From assembly GCF_964188355.1 (NCBI RefSeq), contig NC_134189.1, forward strand, positions 6,081,001 through 6,145,000: a stretch of 64,000 nucleotides of DNA. The letters are read 5' to 3'. Of this stretch, positions 36,393 to 49,600 are shown one piece after another (the first letter of the stretch is position 1; each line of letters starts with the position of its first letter). The notes under the pieces are model-generated. The model was not told the origin of the DNA. It saw only the letters and a list, made by a program, of their open reading frames with translations, and ran no database searches. Both the position numbers and the translations under genes were made by a program. Source of the DNA: Buteo buteo (Eukaryota; Chordata; Aves; Accipitriformes; Accipitridae).

Positions 36393-37998
36393 AAATCAAA
36401 TTCATTTTAGGAAGCAAGATGTCTAATCTGAACTACTCATTTAAGCTCCTACAATTAAGAGAGAGCCGTAGCTGCAGAGGTGGGTCGCCCCACGTCCCTC
36501 TGGAGGTGGCTCCTCTCTTTTCCACTGACCAGCAACCCTAGACGCGTTGATGGTTGAAGTTACATGAAATAAATCCTGGCACACCAAGGAAATGAATCTT
36601 AACATTTGTTTCTAAGCTCTAATCACTAATTACAAAGGTTGTAAATGCCCTCCAAAGAACAGAGAGATATTTAATTACTTTTTGCTTTAGACAGATTTCC
36701 AGAAATAAATTTGTATTTTATCCTGTTTGTTCTCAGATTAGCATGGGATGGGTTTAATTGGGCACAGTGGGGAAGTTAATATCCTTGGGTGAAATTATGC
36801 AGAGACTTAGATCCTTGGCCACCCTACGGACATTGCATGTGGCATAAATTAGCACAACATCTTTCCTGTTAATGAACAATGAGCAACTTTTTTCCAGTAA
36901 TTTTTTTAAAATGCTAATCCACACGGAATTTCTTTAGAAGTCTCAAGAAATTATCCACAAACCTAAACCAAGAGACTTTTCCATAGGCTTTACTTCTCAC
37001 ACGAGGAGAGCTCTGTTTTATCTCTGTCACACACAGGCATACAGTGCTTTTAACGCATTAAGTTTCTGTGGGTGCAAACTACAAACTATATTAGACTTGG
37101 TCAGATCTTTTCCGATACAACCTTGTTTTCTCTGGCATGAAATGCAGATTCAGGGGCATCACAATCTTTCGTAGGCCAATTCTGGATGGCTCGCTGACCA
37201 CCTCAGCTGCCTGCTCACCTCTGTGTATGCCCTGGCTTACACCATCCATAAGCAAAGCCAGATGTCCCAAAATGTTGATCAAAATGCTCTATTTCTTTTC
37301 TCCCAGAACTATTTCTAAGTCTTCAAAATAAAAAAAAAAAAATTTTTTACCATCCACATCAACTTAAGAGGAAGTTCTTTGTTTCCTTTTTTCTTTCTTT
37401 TTCATCTCAAATGCAGTTTTCTACAAAGGAAGTAAGAAACTAAGGAATTGTGACCAACTTTAACTATATGTATTTCACAAACAAACACATATTATGCATT
37501 TGCATGAAGGAACGCTGTGGATCCAGTATATCAAAATGCAAAGAAAAACTCTCTGGACGTTACGCTTTTTCCTACTTTTTCACCACAAGTTAGCCATATG
37601 TTTTGCAAAATGAGACTGCAATAATCTGGGAAGGTTGGAAAATTTCTAGTGAAGCTTACAGGTTTCCAAACATGCCTGCCTCCAATTTCTAGATACTCGC
37701 TGTAACAACATCAGCAGGCACATCTGCTGCTGGGTTCTCTTTATAGCAAAGAGTTGAATGCTCTGCTCTGTTCTTCTTATCAGCCTAGTTTTCAAGCCTG
37801 TAGATAGTTGGCTATATCCCATCTCTCTGATGCAAGTTCAAACGAAAACTGTGTAAATGTAGGTCCAGGGAAAAAAAAGCTACATTTGCATTGTCCTAAA
37901 AAAAATGAGAAGCTAGATTTCTTTTTCTGTATTTCCCACTACTTCCATTACACTGTCAGGACCAGCCTACTTAACAAACATGATGTATGAGCTTGCTC

Positions 37999-38027
<29 letters not shown>
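37999..38027. repeat. A29 homopolymer followed by GA-rich tail
   Basis: This is the longest single-base run in the window, 29 A residues, followed by GAGAGGGAGTGAGAGA. It might be the tail of an old retroposed copy. However, no AATAAA lies shortly upstream and no source sequence is recognised, so it is listed as a simple repeat. Confidence 0.9.
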
Positions 38028-38030
<3 letters not shown>

Positions 38031-41000
38031 AGGGAGTGAGAGAAAAACCTTTAAAGGAGGAAGGTTTCTTTAGAAAGCTGTAATTTTAAAAGCATTTATC
38101 TTGAATCACAGTCAAAATGAAAACGACTGCTGCTACAGCTGCAGTCTATTTGAGCTACTGTTTCTTTGCTGCTCTTCAACAGATGTGCATTGAAGATGAA
38201 ACACAAAATCATATTTGCTATGGATATACTCAAACGCACAGCAAGTCTTCTCACAAGCCAAGCAGAATAGAAAATAGAGCTGCAGCAGTCATTTTAACCC
38301 GGAGCAACGAAAGGCTCAAACTTTTGGTCTCTGAACTTCAGGCAGAAGTATTGCACATGCACAGATGCCCACCTGACCGGACACAAACAGAAATCAAGGG
38401 ACACAAGTCATTTCTGTCCTAGCGACAGGTCTAGATGGACCAAGATTTACCACCTCTGAAGCAGTGCCCTTGATATTTTTAGTGCAATCACATCCTCCTG
38501 ATACTTCACTGTGATTTATGAACAATAATTTTCTTTACAAAAAAGAAGCACTAAACAATTTGATAATCGGGAAAGAAAGTATGAAATCCTGCGGTAATCA
38601 CTTCCAGAGCAGTCATTCATTACGCCAAAGAGGATTACGACTGCAGCTTGTTGGATAAGCAGATGAGCTCTTACAAATTAAGGATGCTACTTCCTTGGCA
38701 ATGCGAAGGCCAAAAGCTGATATTAAAAGGAAAAAAGTACCACAGACAGTAAAGGCCTGAATCTGTGATTTGCAAAATGTCCGGACTAATAATTAATACA
38801 CAGCCGGGCTTTACTGTCTTATTCCAAGAGTTTATTCTGTTTAATACTTCTAAACTCCAAGTAATCCCAAGGCACAGAGACGCAATCGGCTTCTTTGCAA
38901 GACCTTTTACTTTTCCAGCAGCTGGTTATCACCCCGGCTGACCGGGATCAGGGCCGGTCCAGGTCTGCAGAGCACCGCTGGGCCATGTCCAGCCCCATCG
39001 CGCCGTGGAAGCTCTCCGGTGCTCCTGACTTCTTCCAGCAGGATCTGTACGTCTATATGCGGAGGCTGGGAAGCCACTTTCACGCACTCTTTCTCTGTTA
39101 GCAACGAGCTGTACACAGATAATATTGCTTTCAGATATAAGAATCCCCTCATGCAGCAGTTTTGAAATATTCCAAACCACAGATCCTTCAAAACATTTTA
39201 CATATGAATAGGACATTGTCAGCTCCCTCAGACCCAGGCTGCACTTCAGCACACAGAAGAGTAAAATACACATTAGCACTATAAAACTTCATCTCAATTA
39301 GCATAATCTGTATTTCCATTATAGAGCCCAGCTTTACAGCCAACCTCGGGTGATGTACTGAGCACTCTGGATCTGTCTTTCTCTAAGGAGAAATTCCCCA
39401 AACACAAGAAAACCATTCAGAGCGGTGAATGTATGAGCTTTCAGTGCCCGCTTATCTTTCAGCGGTTCTACTCCCTTCCTCTACCTCCTTCCATTGCTCC
39501 CATCATTTCAATGAGTTCAATTAAAACCTCGTGATGCACTTTGTCTACAGCGAGGAAACGCAGTCATGCCTCACACATACCCGAGTGGATGGGCCAAGCA
39601 CACCAACTCCACATCCAAGAGGAAAAAGGAGTGAATGAGGAAAGATCTTCCTGTGATTTTATTTCCAAGGAGAGCATTTGAAGGAGAACCAAACCAGGCA
39701 GCAGTTGCAAATCACACATCTTCTGGTAACACTACCGAACAGGATGCTCGATAGACTAAAAATCTTAAATCGATTGAGACTCTTCCTCCAAATATTATGG
39801 ATATGCTATAAAGCACGGTATAGTAATATATATGAGGTCACTGTGTGAGTGCAATAAACAGGAATGAAGGAATTTCACATTATTTCAAGGCTTCAGAATA
39901 CTGGATACCTATCTGACCTTTATTGGTAATAATAATATTTCATAATTAGCATGCAAAATAATAAGCTTTGGTTTCAGTCACTAATAACCTGCCAAATGCA
40001 TTGTGAAATTTCTAGTAATGTTGCAGCTGGTGACCGCTAAGTATCTAAAACACAGGATCACTCTGACAACACGACTCGGAAAGAGATGGACACCAAAACT
40101 GCTAGGCAGAACCATGGACTTAAAATGTTTTTCCACAGGAAACAAATTCTGTTCTCACACTTGTGAGGTCTCATGCAGAGAAGGATAGAAAGCACTGAAG
40201 AGAGAGGCAAAAAAAGAAAGCATCCTTTCCAGAAGAATTCCTTAAAATAATGCCCAATGAAGCTGTAGTTCATCTTTCAGAAAGACAACTCATCTTCTTT
40301 CTAAATTTGCCAGGAGCAGAAAATCCACCTTGGGAAACAGGTTTGATGTCAAACCCTCCTCTCCAAACAGACCCTCTCGCTGAGCTGCACTGACTCACCT
40401 TCCAGCCACCAGATCGCGCAGCTCTCCGCTCCCCCCGGCCATAGCTCTCTTCTCTATGCAAGAACCTACACGTTGTGATCAAGGCACCCCTTAACTTTCC
40501 ATCATTCCATGCAAGCTTTCTCAGCAATTCCTCGCTTCTCTTACTTTCTCCTGCACGCGTTCGAAGATAACACCACAATGTTCTGAAAGCAGGGTGCCCC
40601 CACCTCACACAGGCAGGATCCGTACGACGAGCAGGTACAACCTTCCCTCTCCAGCCCCGGACTGCCCTTACATCTGTCTGGGCAGCACCAGCTCTCCTGG
40701 GGCCCAGGGAGGAGGCAGGCCAGCTAGCAAACCATCCATCATCCTCAAACCCTTTTCAAACCTCCCTTTCAAGAGAAGAGCGTCCTCGACTCAGTAAGCA
40801 TCACTTCGGTTTTATTCCTCTACACACGCACCCTCACTAAAATTCACGCTATCTGCTGCCACCCAAGTCACTAGGTATTCACGGCTCTGTACTAACGACT
40901 TGCAATTTTGCTCCTCTGCACTTACCATTACCCTAACTTTTGCATCCTCTGTAAACCTGATCAATAAATTGCTATGTTTTGTTCTGGATGATAAATTAGA

Positions 41001-42479
41001 ACATTTAACTAGAGTCAGCCCAAAATCTAGTCCCCCCAAGGATCCCATGGGAAATGTATCTGCTTAGTGATGACTTCCCAGTTACAGCTATTTTTACAAA
41101 CTGTCAAACATTTTTAAAATCAGTATTATGTGTGCCAGATTGATATGTATTCACTTGCCAATTTAACTTTTGGTTTATTCATTCCCATATGCACTTGTAT
41201 AGGAGTGATTCTGATATTCAAATATTGTGTCATTAAAACAAAGGGGGTCATCAGCTTGGAGAATTCATTTTAAAACATTTATTTGTGAAAAAAGTTTAGG
41301 TTAGTTTTCTGTCTTTAACCTTCTAAGGCTGCGGAGAAGGCTTCTGTAATGTATTACAGTCTTGCTTTGCTCTCAAGTCTGCATGAGTTAATTTTATCAC
41401 AAGTTCTCAAAAGCTGAAACAGCGAAACTGCATTTTAATTGAAAATACTTCACGCTTTCAGCTTAAAAAAATAAAGCAGAATACAAATTACAGTTTAAGT
41501 GATGCTTTCTCAAGCCACAGAGTTGAATGGCAGATAGGACTGACCTGGAGGGAACAATCTCAGAAGGCTGCTGCTTTTGGGGTAATCCTTAACGTTCTAT
41601 GCTGAAAACTCCATTTGTCTTCATTAAATATTAATCAGCCATTACCAAGGAGATATATATAAAAGCTGTGTTAAATAATAGAACCCAACAAGTGAAAAAA
41701 AAAGATTTGATTTCAAATTTACAATAAGGGATTATCACATATTACCCCTTTCCAAGCTGAGATAAATCATCTCAGCTCCATGAACTCAAGCTGATCTCTG
41801 TCCTTTTCCATGGCTGGGAATCGCACCTGAACTGTCTCCAGCGAAAGGAAGATTTACTGAGATCAACTGCTGGAGTCCTCAGCAGGCAAAGCAGTCAAAG
41901 CATTTTATTCAGCTGGGAAGGACACCATTTGCGTGCATATGTGGAGCTATTCATGCAGGTATGATATGAGTGAGTATGTTACATCCATACATGAGTGAAT
42001 ATACACATGCATTATTGATGTTGACATCGCACACCAGTGTTTTACCTACCACCAGATGCTGGTTATTTTTTTATTTTGTCATTACTTCATTTTCAAGAGT
42101 TGTAACATGCTGCATCATGTTTTACTGTTCAAATCCAACAATTAAATGGCAGTTTATTCCAGTTTCTCCTTTCCATTCTCTATATTTTGCTCCTATCTTT
42201 TTCATTACAGGGTTTCCAGGCTGAAAGCTTAACTAATATTCAGAGAAAGTGGCAATGTGAATTTTTCATCTAATAGTAGTCTCTTATTTAATAACCTTTT
42301 TTTTCCAGAACACACCGCCTTTCAACTATTCTATTTAATCAAGCTCTTGACATAATATTTTCCTGTCAAAACCTATTCTATTCTTCTGAAATCTTTACCC
42401 TCTCCTCCCTGACCTTTTCTTTTTCCCCCCCACCAAATTATTATTCCCTTTGGCACTCTGCTCCTGCCCCTACACACCC

Positions 42480-43215
42480 CGACCAACCTTTTAGGCTCGT
42501 TGCCTGCCAACCATTTCTCTTCCCTCACCTCTTCTAGTCTTCCACCACCACCCAGCTCCCTCCCACCGCACTCCCAAAGCAAGAGGCCAAGAAAAAAAAA
42601 GAAACCATCTCGCTCCCTGACCTGGCCACCGTGCCAGGAACGCGGGTCCCGCTCAACCCAGACCAAGGGGTGGCAATGGGGGCAGAGGAGGGGGCAAGGG
42701 GTGGTGGGGACAGGAGGTCCTGAAGGCATGGGGACTTGGCTTCAGTTGCTCAAGAAGAACCAGAAAACAGCCCCTTCCCGTGTGTCGTGTCGTCCCCCCC
42801 AAGGTTTCTGGGGCTTTAAATCCCATCCCTGAGCCCGGCGGGCCTTTTCCACCATCTCGGTGGCCCGCTCCCAGCTCAGCGCCGTCGCTCCCCTTCTCTA
42901 TTCCCAGGAGACCCCGTCCACCCAGAGGCCCTACATTAGCTAAAACACACAAAACGCAAAATAATGAACAAGAGGCTTTGAGAGGCAGGCTGATTACAAG
43001 GCCAAGAGCTACAGCGCAGGGAGGCCAGGAGGCACGCCTGGTTTTATTTATAGTTTTTACTCGGCGCTTTGTTCTTCCTGCAGTTAAAGCAGTTAAGAAA
43101 GATGACAGAGTTCGAGGTCGGGAGCATCGTCACAGGCACACAAAGGCACGATCAGACGAGAGGTTCGGCAGCGGTGCCGCTGCGTGCTTTCCCGTTTCTC
43201 AACAAACAGTAGTTT
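42480..43215. promoter_or_regulatory. GC- and CpG-rich segment, candidate CpG island
   Basis: GC content and CpG frequency rise well above the surrounding AT-rich DNA, with words such as GAACGCGGG, GAGCCCGGCGGG, CAGCGCCGTCGC and GGTGCCGCTGCG. It opens with a C-rich pyrimidine stretch and contains a G-quadruplex motif. The longest open frame of the window (179 codons, plus strand, 42780-43319) runs through it. It is rich in proline and arginine, has no recognisable domain and is best explained by composition. An unannotated promoter or lncRNA start is possible but not shown. Confidence 0.4.
42667..42709 (+). other. G-quadruplex motif
   Basis: Five G runs of 4, 5, 5, 4 and 4 bases lie within 43 bp, with spacers of 7, 7, 3 and 4 bases. 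This satisfies the usual four-run quadruplex rule with one run to spare. It lies inside the CpG-rich segment, a common setting for promoter quadruplexes. Confidence 0.8.
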
Positions 43216-43319
43216 TTCCTTTCCATTTTACAGACTCGCTTTCAATTCTCTATCCTACGTGTTTAAACAAAGAGCAGCCATCTCCTCAAACAATTAAAGG
43301 CCCTGAGTATGGAAAATAG

Positions 43320-46282
43320 TCCCAGGCTTTGCATGTTACTTTATGGCAGGATACACAAGAAATTTACTCTTCCCACCAAGGCTGCGCTGCAGCTAAAATC
43401 AGTGTTGGAAAAACAAGGATTTCAGGCAAATACAAAGGGCCTTAGAAATTAAGACTGCCTATTACCTGTACCTTAGCTATGAATGTTTTCTTGAAATGAG
43501 AACCCTGAATAGAAAAGAAAATGAGAAAAACCCAAGTTGATAACCCCACTGTCATTAACCTTGCAGGAACTGCATTTGCTATATTGTGTTTGTGGCTACC
43601 ACCAAATGTGTGCTAATTTCAAAGGAGAGCTGACTGTGCGTATTTAAAAAAAAAACAAATCCAAACCACTAGCACTGACTAATTTTGCTGCTCAAGACCT
43701 TAGCTATATTCTTGTTGTTGTTGTTATTTTGCATTGCCCACAAAATAAAGGGATACAAAGGCTGTAGATGAGGATACCAGTGAATCTGAAAAATCAGAGC
43801 TTCTAATCACTCTGAGGTAATTGCAATATAAAAAAAGAGTGCAGGGTGAAGGTAACCAGTGATTTTATTCAGATACTCCCACATGAACAGAATTAATTCC
43901 ATGCTCTGCAGATGTTCATTTGTGTCCTCCTTATCCTATGGGGAAATTAAAATACAGGGTGGTTTGCTGTATACTCTGCTTACAATGTCAAGACAATTTA
44001 ACCGTTTCTATTGCAGCTGTGCTATTTCCCTGCAAAGAGAGGACAACAGCCCTAATGCCTATGCCCTCCATCAGCCCACCCCAGCCCCAGCACCGAGGAC
44101 CTCATTCAATTCCTGCCTCACTGAGGAATGTTCTTTTAAGTATGAGGCTCTCTTTGCCGTCCTCTTGCCATACTAGTAATGCTACAAAGTACTGGAATTC
44201 AAATAAACTGTCTTAGGCTACAGTTCAAGCTCTTAGGTATAATATGTGCTTGGGGATTTGGCACAAGCTCCTCTGTAAGCTTCTACTTGCAGCTTTCTTC
44301 AAAACACCCTGATGGCATCATCCACCTTTCCAAATATCACCCCCACGACAGCTACTGCTAAACACCAGTCTCCAGTTGGACAACGCAACATCAACCACCT
44401 CTTTTCCAGACCTGTTTTGCTTCAAAAAGTCCCTGCTGGAGCTGGTTCTTTGCATCATGGTTTCTTTGCGTTGAATAGGTTGGGAATGCAACTGGAGGTT
44501 GCATTCCCAACCTATTCCATGCGAAGAAGCCTTGGAGAAGCCTCCTCATGGCCAGGTGGGAGCTGAATCTTCTGGTCTCCCTCTGGATGGTGGTCAGGGC
44601 TGGGAGCAGGTTGAGGCTCATCCCAACCTGCTCATCCCAAAAAACAGCTGGCAGTCAAGTCATCCCTATCCTCAAGTCAATCCCAAATAAAACACACAGG
44701 GCAGGGAGAGGAAAGGGGAAACAAAACAAAAATATAGCGAGTCCCAACCAAACGTAAGGGTTTCTCTCCTTCATCTGTTAGCTCTTCCTACAGCCAAAAC
44801 ACAGAGTTAAGCTATGCACATGACTAAGGGTTTCCAGCAGCAGGGGTTTCCCAACACTATTTGTCTAATCAAAAAGTCAACAAGCTACATTGTGGATTTT
44901 TATTGCAAGGACAACACTGAGGAAGAAACCACAAGACTTCATTTCCTTTCTCCCATGTTTTTCAAACAGCATCTGTTTGCTCACCGCAGACAAAACAAAA
45001 CACAGGCTTCTTCCCTCCCTTTAAACTAGAGATTAAGATACTCAGATCGACTTTAATATTGAGAAGCAAGGGACCAGAATGGTTCTTTCAAACCCAAACA
45101 GCATTTTTCTTCCCCACCATCCAGACACAACATGGTCACAGCAGTCACCCAGGCTCTGCAATCTCCTTCCACAGCAGCAGCTCCCTCCCAGCAGTGCCAT
45201 TTCCCCTCCTCACAGCAAAGCTTAGGTCAGGATTAAAAAGATTAATCTGAAACACAAAAGGTATTTCACTGGCCACATCAAGTACAATACGTGAGACAGA
45301 AATTACAAAAGCCAGAGGAAGACTTTCAGCTTCCCAGCAAAAAGTAGCCATTAAGAGCAGTCATCAAGGCCAGGCACCGAGCTAACCACGCACAGGGTGA
45401 CAGCCAGCCCCACCGCTTGTCACTTGGTGAAATCACTGTCTACATGCTAACGCCTCAAACAAGCACTTATATACATCTCGCTCCCCAAATCACGCTGAGA
45501 GGAGACGATCGGGATGAACTGCAGGCCACCCGCAATGGTCACTAATGATGCAATTTATTTCTAACAGAGATGACATCGCAGCAACCAGCATTACTGTTTG
45601 ACTTGAAGTGTAGAACACAGCAAGAACAAACGCTTCTTCCTCCCTAAATCACCTCTTTCCCCTTCCCATGACCTTTCTCCTCTGCAATGGAGTAAAAGTT
45701 AGTTTTAAAAAACTGAAGAAAATGGGGAGAAAATGAGAAAGCAAAAATAAGACTTACAAAAAGCTGCATCTATGTGGCACAAATTAAAAAAAAAAATAAT
45801 AAAGCTTCAGTTTCTTAAGTTTCTTAAAAAAAACCTAGCCAAATTCTACTACCTTTCTCTTTTCAATGACAGCCTTTACAGGAGAGATTTGTCCACTTTC
45901 TTACCCGATTCTGTAATTCACTGCTGTCACTACACAGCCACCAGCATTACTGAATTTACAGAGAGTCACACCCAGAAGGTTATTCAAAATACAAATTACA
46001 CAATCCAGCACTGAACACAACAACAGCTTTCCTGAATTTCGGCTGTTTCCCAAAATACGGGCTGGTACCACGTTGCTAACTGTAGCCAAACGCCTGACCA
46101 ACCCATGTCTATCCAAACCGCTTCAAAAGAGCGAGGCAGCAGCAAGAAGAGACTGCCAAGCAGGGACACTCAGCCCAGATTTTGAAAGCAAGCACGGGTT
46201 TATTATTAGGCTGTTCTTTTGAGTTATACTACCAGCGCCTTGGCTACACTGGATAAAAATAAAAGCACAGTCCTTCACGTGC
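43320..46282. other. Non-coding stretch
   Basis: Contains the 44.5-kb hairpin, a (GTT)4 run near 43712 and A-rich runs near 45788. Around 44600-44690 the word CTCATCCCAA is duplicated within 25 bp. No gene is recognised. Confidence 0.5.
44459..44531. repeat. Long hairpin (inverted repeat), 34-bp arms
   Basis: The arms 44473-44492 (GAATAGGTTGGGAATGCAAC) and 44498-44517 are perfect reverse complements of 20 bp around the five-base loop TGGAG. Pairing continues outward to 44459/44531 with about five mismatches. The result is a 34-bp stem on a very short loop, far beyond chance for this much DNA. It may reflect a small inverted duplication. As a transcript it could fold into a precursor-like hairpin, but the loop is shorter than in typical microRNA precursors. 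The frames reading through it on both strands give similar peptides simply because the sequence is palindromic. Confidence 0.85.
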
Positions 46283-46655
46283 CTATCCTGACGCAAAGTG
46301 CTGCCCGTGCTCTGCAGCGAGAAGAGCACCCAGATGAAGGGATGCGTGCGGAGAAGCCGTGCCGCCGCGCGAGAGGGAACAGACACGGGACAGACAGACA
46401 GACACCCAGCTGCGTCCCTCTGCCACCGCGCACGCTGCGGAGACCTGCCAGGGGACAGCGATGGAGGGTTCTGAGGCAAGGAGAGCACGGCCACGAGCCG
46501 ACTTCGCTGTCACCTTCCGTGGAGCGATGACAGCTCCGAGTCGGCTGGCTTCAGGCTGAAGCGGAATTCCCAGGTCGTGCAGCAGGGCACGGAGAAGTCG
46601 CCTTACACGGCGAGGTGTCGGGAGGGGAGAGCAGGGAACACAGGGTGCTCTGCCA
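46283..46655. promoter_or_regulatory. CpG island candidate (densest in window)
   Basis: About 32 CpG dinucleotides fall in roughly 370 bp (for example GCCGCCGCGCGAG, CCACCGCGCACGCTGCGG, CCACGAGCCGACTTCG) and GC content is high, while flanking DNA is AT-rich and CpG-poor. This is the best CpG-island candidate here. It also carries a short (ACAG)n repeat at 46390-46404. Open frames on both strands (135 codons minus, 103 codons plus) lack recognisable domains. It could mark a promoter, an orphan island or a small unannotated transcript. Confidence 0.5.
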
Positions 46656-49600
46656 GGCAGGATGAGGCAAGCCAAGACCGCTGGTACCACTGCGTCATCT
46701 TCTCTGTAAACATCGACCGGTCTGCTCCCAGCAATGGGGAGAAAAATACCCCCTTACAGCAAAGGGCTAGGGCTGGGCCAAAAAACCATGGGGGAAGACC
46801 CAGAATTGAGTTACCAATGTCACTAGGGTAAAAGATGCTATTGAGGATTACATCTGTATGGAAGACAGAAGCAAACTAGTCACTGGTAGACAGGATTAAT
46901 TTTCCGTGTATGAAATCTGAATTTCACTTTGAAGGAAAGAGAAAAACTACAGAATTTTTTCAGGTAGCAGCAAAAGCAGCAACTCTATTGTCCTTCCCAA
47001 ATTTCTACACTGAACGACTACTCATGTTACTCAGCACTGCCCACCTCTCACCTTCTTTCCCTCCGCTATGAGTGACTTCAACAACCCCTACTCTTGGCCC
47101 CAAGAATTTTTGAGTTACTAAACTGGAAAATAGCCAGTATTTAAAAGAATACAGCTGATGATAAAACATACCACATCTGAAATGGAGCATTCAAGAGCAG
47201 CTTCAGCAAAAAATACTCAGACTTTAGATTCCCTACTGAAAAAATCCACCTCTCCATTATTATTTGTCTGCATTTAAAATTCCTATAGAAAAGCTCTTAC
47301 TTATTTAGCAAGAGCTAACCAATCCAGGTTGAGAAGCACCTAATCCCATTACAGTTTTCCTTCACATCATCATCATATACCTTCTGCCCCGTTCTTAAAT
47401 CTGAACATGCACTTCTCAAAGTCAATGGGCTTGAGTGTTGGGCCAAAATTCTTCCCCAAGAAGCAAAGGTGCCCCACAGTTTATACCTCCCACTGGGGTT
47501 TACTTCTGGACTCTACTTTTGGTTCCCTCACAGTCTTCCTGTGTAACCTTGGAGGTACCACTTCAGCCCAGATTCAGCAGTATACTGAAGTACTCGCTTC
47601 ACATCATGCAGATGATTTGAAAATCAATGCAAGTACATTGACACAGTCATGACTTGCTGAAGGTCAGAAAGCAAACTGGTGATGAAGCTGGAAATAAAAC
47701 AGAGACCTCCCGATCTCAAGATCAATTCCTTTAACCTCCAGGCCACGTTTGCATGAATTAACAAGGGAAACAATTCATCTGCAAGTGGTCTGAATCATTT
47801 TAGTGATCAGGTAATGTGTCCCAGTTCTGTCATTGTTACAGTTGTTGGCTCAGAGCTCCGATTTCCACCCCCATGCCACTTGCCCAACAATTTCTGTCCT
47901 TGGGAAAAAGTAATCAAGTATGATAAGGATGACAATCATAATTAGCTTAAAATACAGGCCTGCTGGCATGTATTGGGAACACATTTTAATATAAAGAGCT
48001 AATGTGAAGGGAGCAAGACTAAAGCAATAGAAATTTTAGATTAATTGAATATGGATATCGAAACCCAAATTATGAGAAATGATCATTTTAGGAAGCTGTA
48101 GGAATCCCCTTTACATAAATTACTCCTTTAAATATTTAAAATCCCACTTCAACCTCAGTAGAAATTAATGTTTAATATCCGCTCTTCTGTAACCTGACAA
48201 AAGCATTTGTAAAAAGCATTAAGCCCAGTCAGCCCCATCCTGCTCTCAAAATGCGGGCAAAAGAAGGTGGGCAAAGACCAAACAAGGTAAGAAACCAACT
48301 GATTTCAGTCAGATAGCTTTGCTGAGCTACCTGTCATCGAGTAAATAAATCACTTGCTAGAGAAGAAAGGAGAACAGACCCGAATGCTTGAAGGTGACTC
48401 TTTGTAACAGCAACCAGTTATGAATTATATCACATTAGCACCACTTCTGTATTTTAGAAATTTTCTTTTTCCAATACATTTGTCTATCTTCTGCCACTTT
48501 TCACAGTTAAGCAATTACTGGTCTGCTGGAAGGACGCCAGCTGTCAGTACTTCTGTCAAACTGACACTTCACAAATATGTAAGAGTTCGCATTTCTGATG
48601 ATGAATTCCTCACTGCATGTGTGACAGGATAAATTACTGCCAGCAATACCTACACAACGACTCCATGGGTCAGTGGGCTTCCCGTAAAGAGAGACAGGCA
48701 AGGTGAAAGGCACTGTTGCAGGATGACAACTGCCACGTTGTGGGATTTAAAGAGAGAGCTGTGTTTGGGGTTTTTTAAAACTAAACTTCATTAAAATCCC
48801 AGCTACAAAAGTGCCACAAGCACTATGGCCATGCCCATGACCTTGGTAACGTGTGATGAGAGTCAAGCAGAGCTATGGGACAGGTCTTCATGAAGGAGGC
48901 ATGAACAGCAATGCTAGGTTGCCTCTCCAACACAAGGGACTACCCACTCCTTGGGTCCTCCGGAACCATTTGAGTTTGGGTGAGAAACAGATGAGAATGA
49001 GCCAGATGCAGCCTTCCCTGTGCATCCACAAAACCGTTCCGCTGCCCCGTCCCTGCTCTCCTCAACGCCACAGACACACCGGGGAGGCAGCCACCCTTCC
49101 CGGCAATTCTCCCTGCTGGGTCCTCATGACTTCTCCAGGTGCCCTCCTCCATCCCCACTGCCCACAAAGACAACGTCCACAGATTTGCAGGGAGAGAAAG
49201 CCCTCAGCCACGTTGATTGAACCTCTCACAGGACCAGTTGCAAGCCAACAGACCTGGGTAGAACAACTCTTTTCAAGAGTTTTAACCTTTCATTTAAATA
49301 CGTACTAATTCTTAAACCTCTTGCCCACCCTACGGACTCAGATATCGGGGATGCAGATGCAGAGATCGATGCCACATTGATACAACACAGATATCAAAGC
49401 CAGACCACAATAAGCAGTATTTTACATTTATCAAAGTAGTGTTGGTTATGTGTCTACTGCATAAGCCCATCATGGAAATGACCTCTTAACCTGCCCTAAC
49501 TTGTCCTTTCCAGCCAAGAGCATAGCACAAGTACTGGATCCCGGTGGGTTTCCAATCCTTTGCCCTTCTCACTGAATTTCTTTCCAAGTCATGCATTGTC

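Larger units (their letters stand above)
34636..42479. other. Non-coding stretch
   Basis: Holds the MIR-like piece at 36.3 kb and the A29 run. A minus-strand stretch at 40800-41150 has a frame with RFTEDAKV, faintly like a degraded reverse-transcriptase tail, but too weak to call a LINE. The rest is unassigned. Confidence 0.5.

Noticed and set aside
40812..41150. Possible degraded LINE reverse-transcriptase tail on minus strand (RFTEDAKV-like)
   Set aside because: Only a few residues resemble the CR1 pattern, and the downstream residues and 3' end do not follow.
44391..44621. Similar peptides on opposite strands around 44.5 kb
   Set aside because: The similarity follows directly from the palindromic hairpin and is not evidence of coding.
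46283..46690. 135-codon minus-strand frame
   Set aside because: It sits in CpG-rich DNA where stops are rare. It has no recognised motif, and frames on the opposite strand are equally open.
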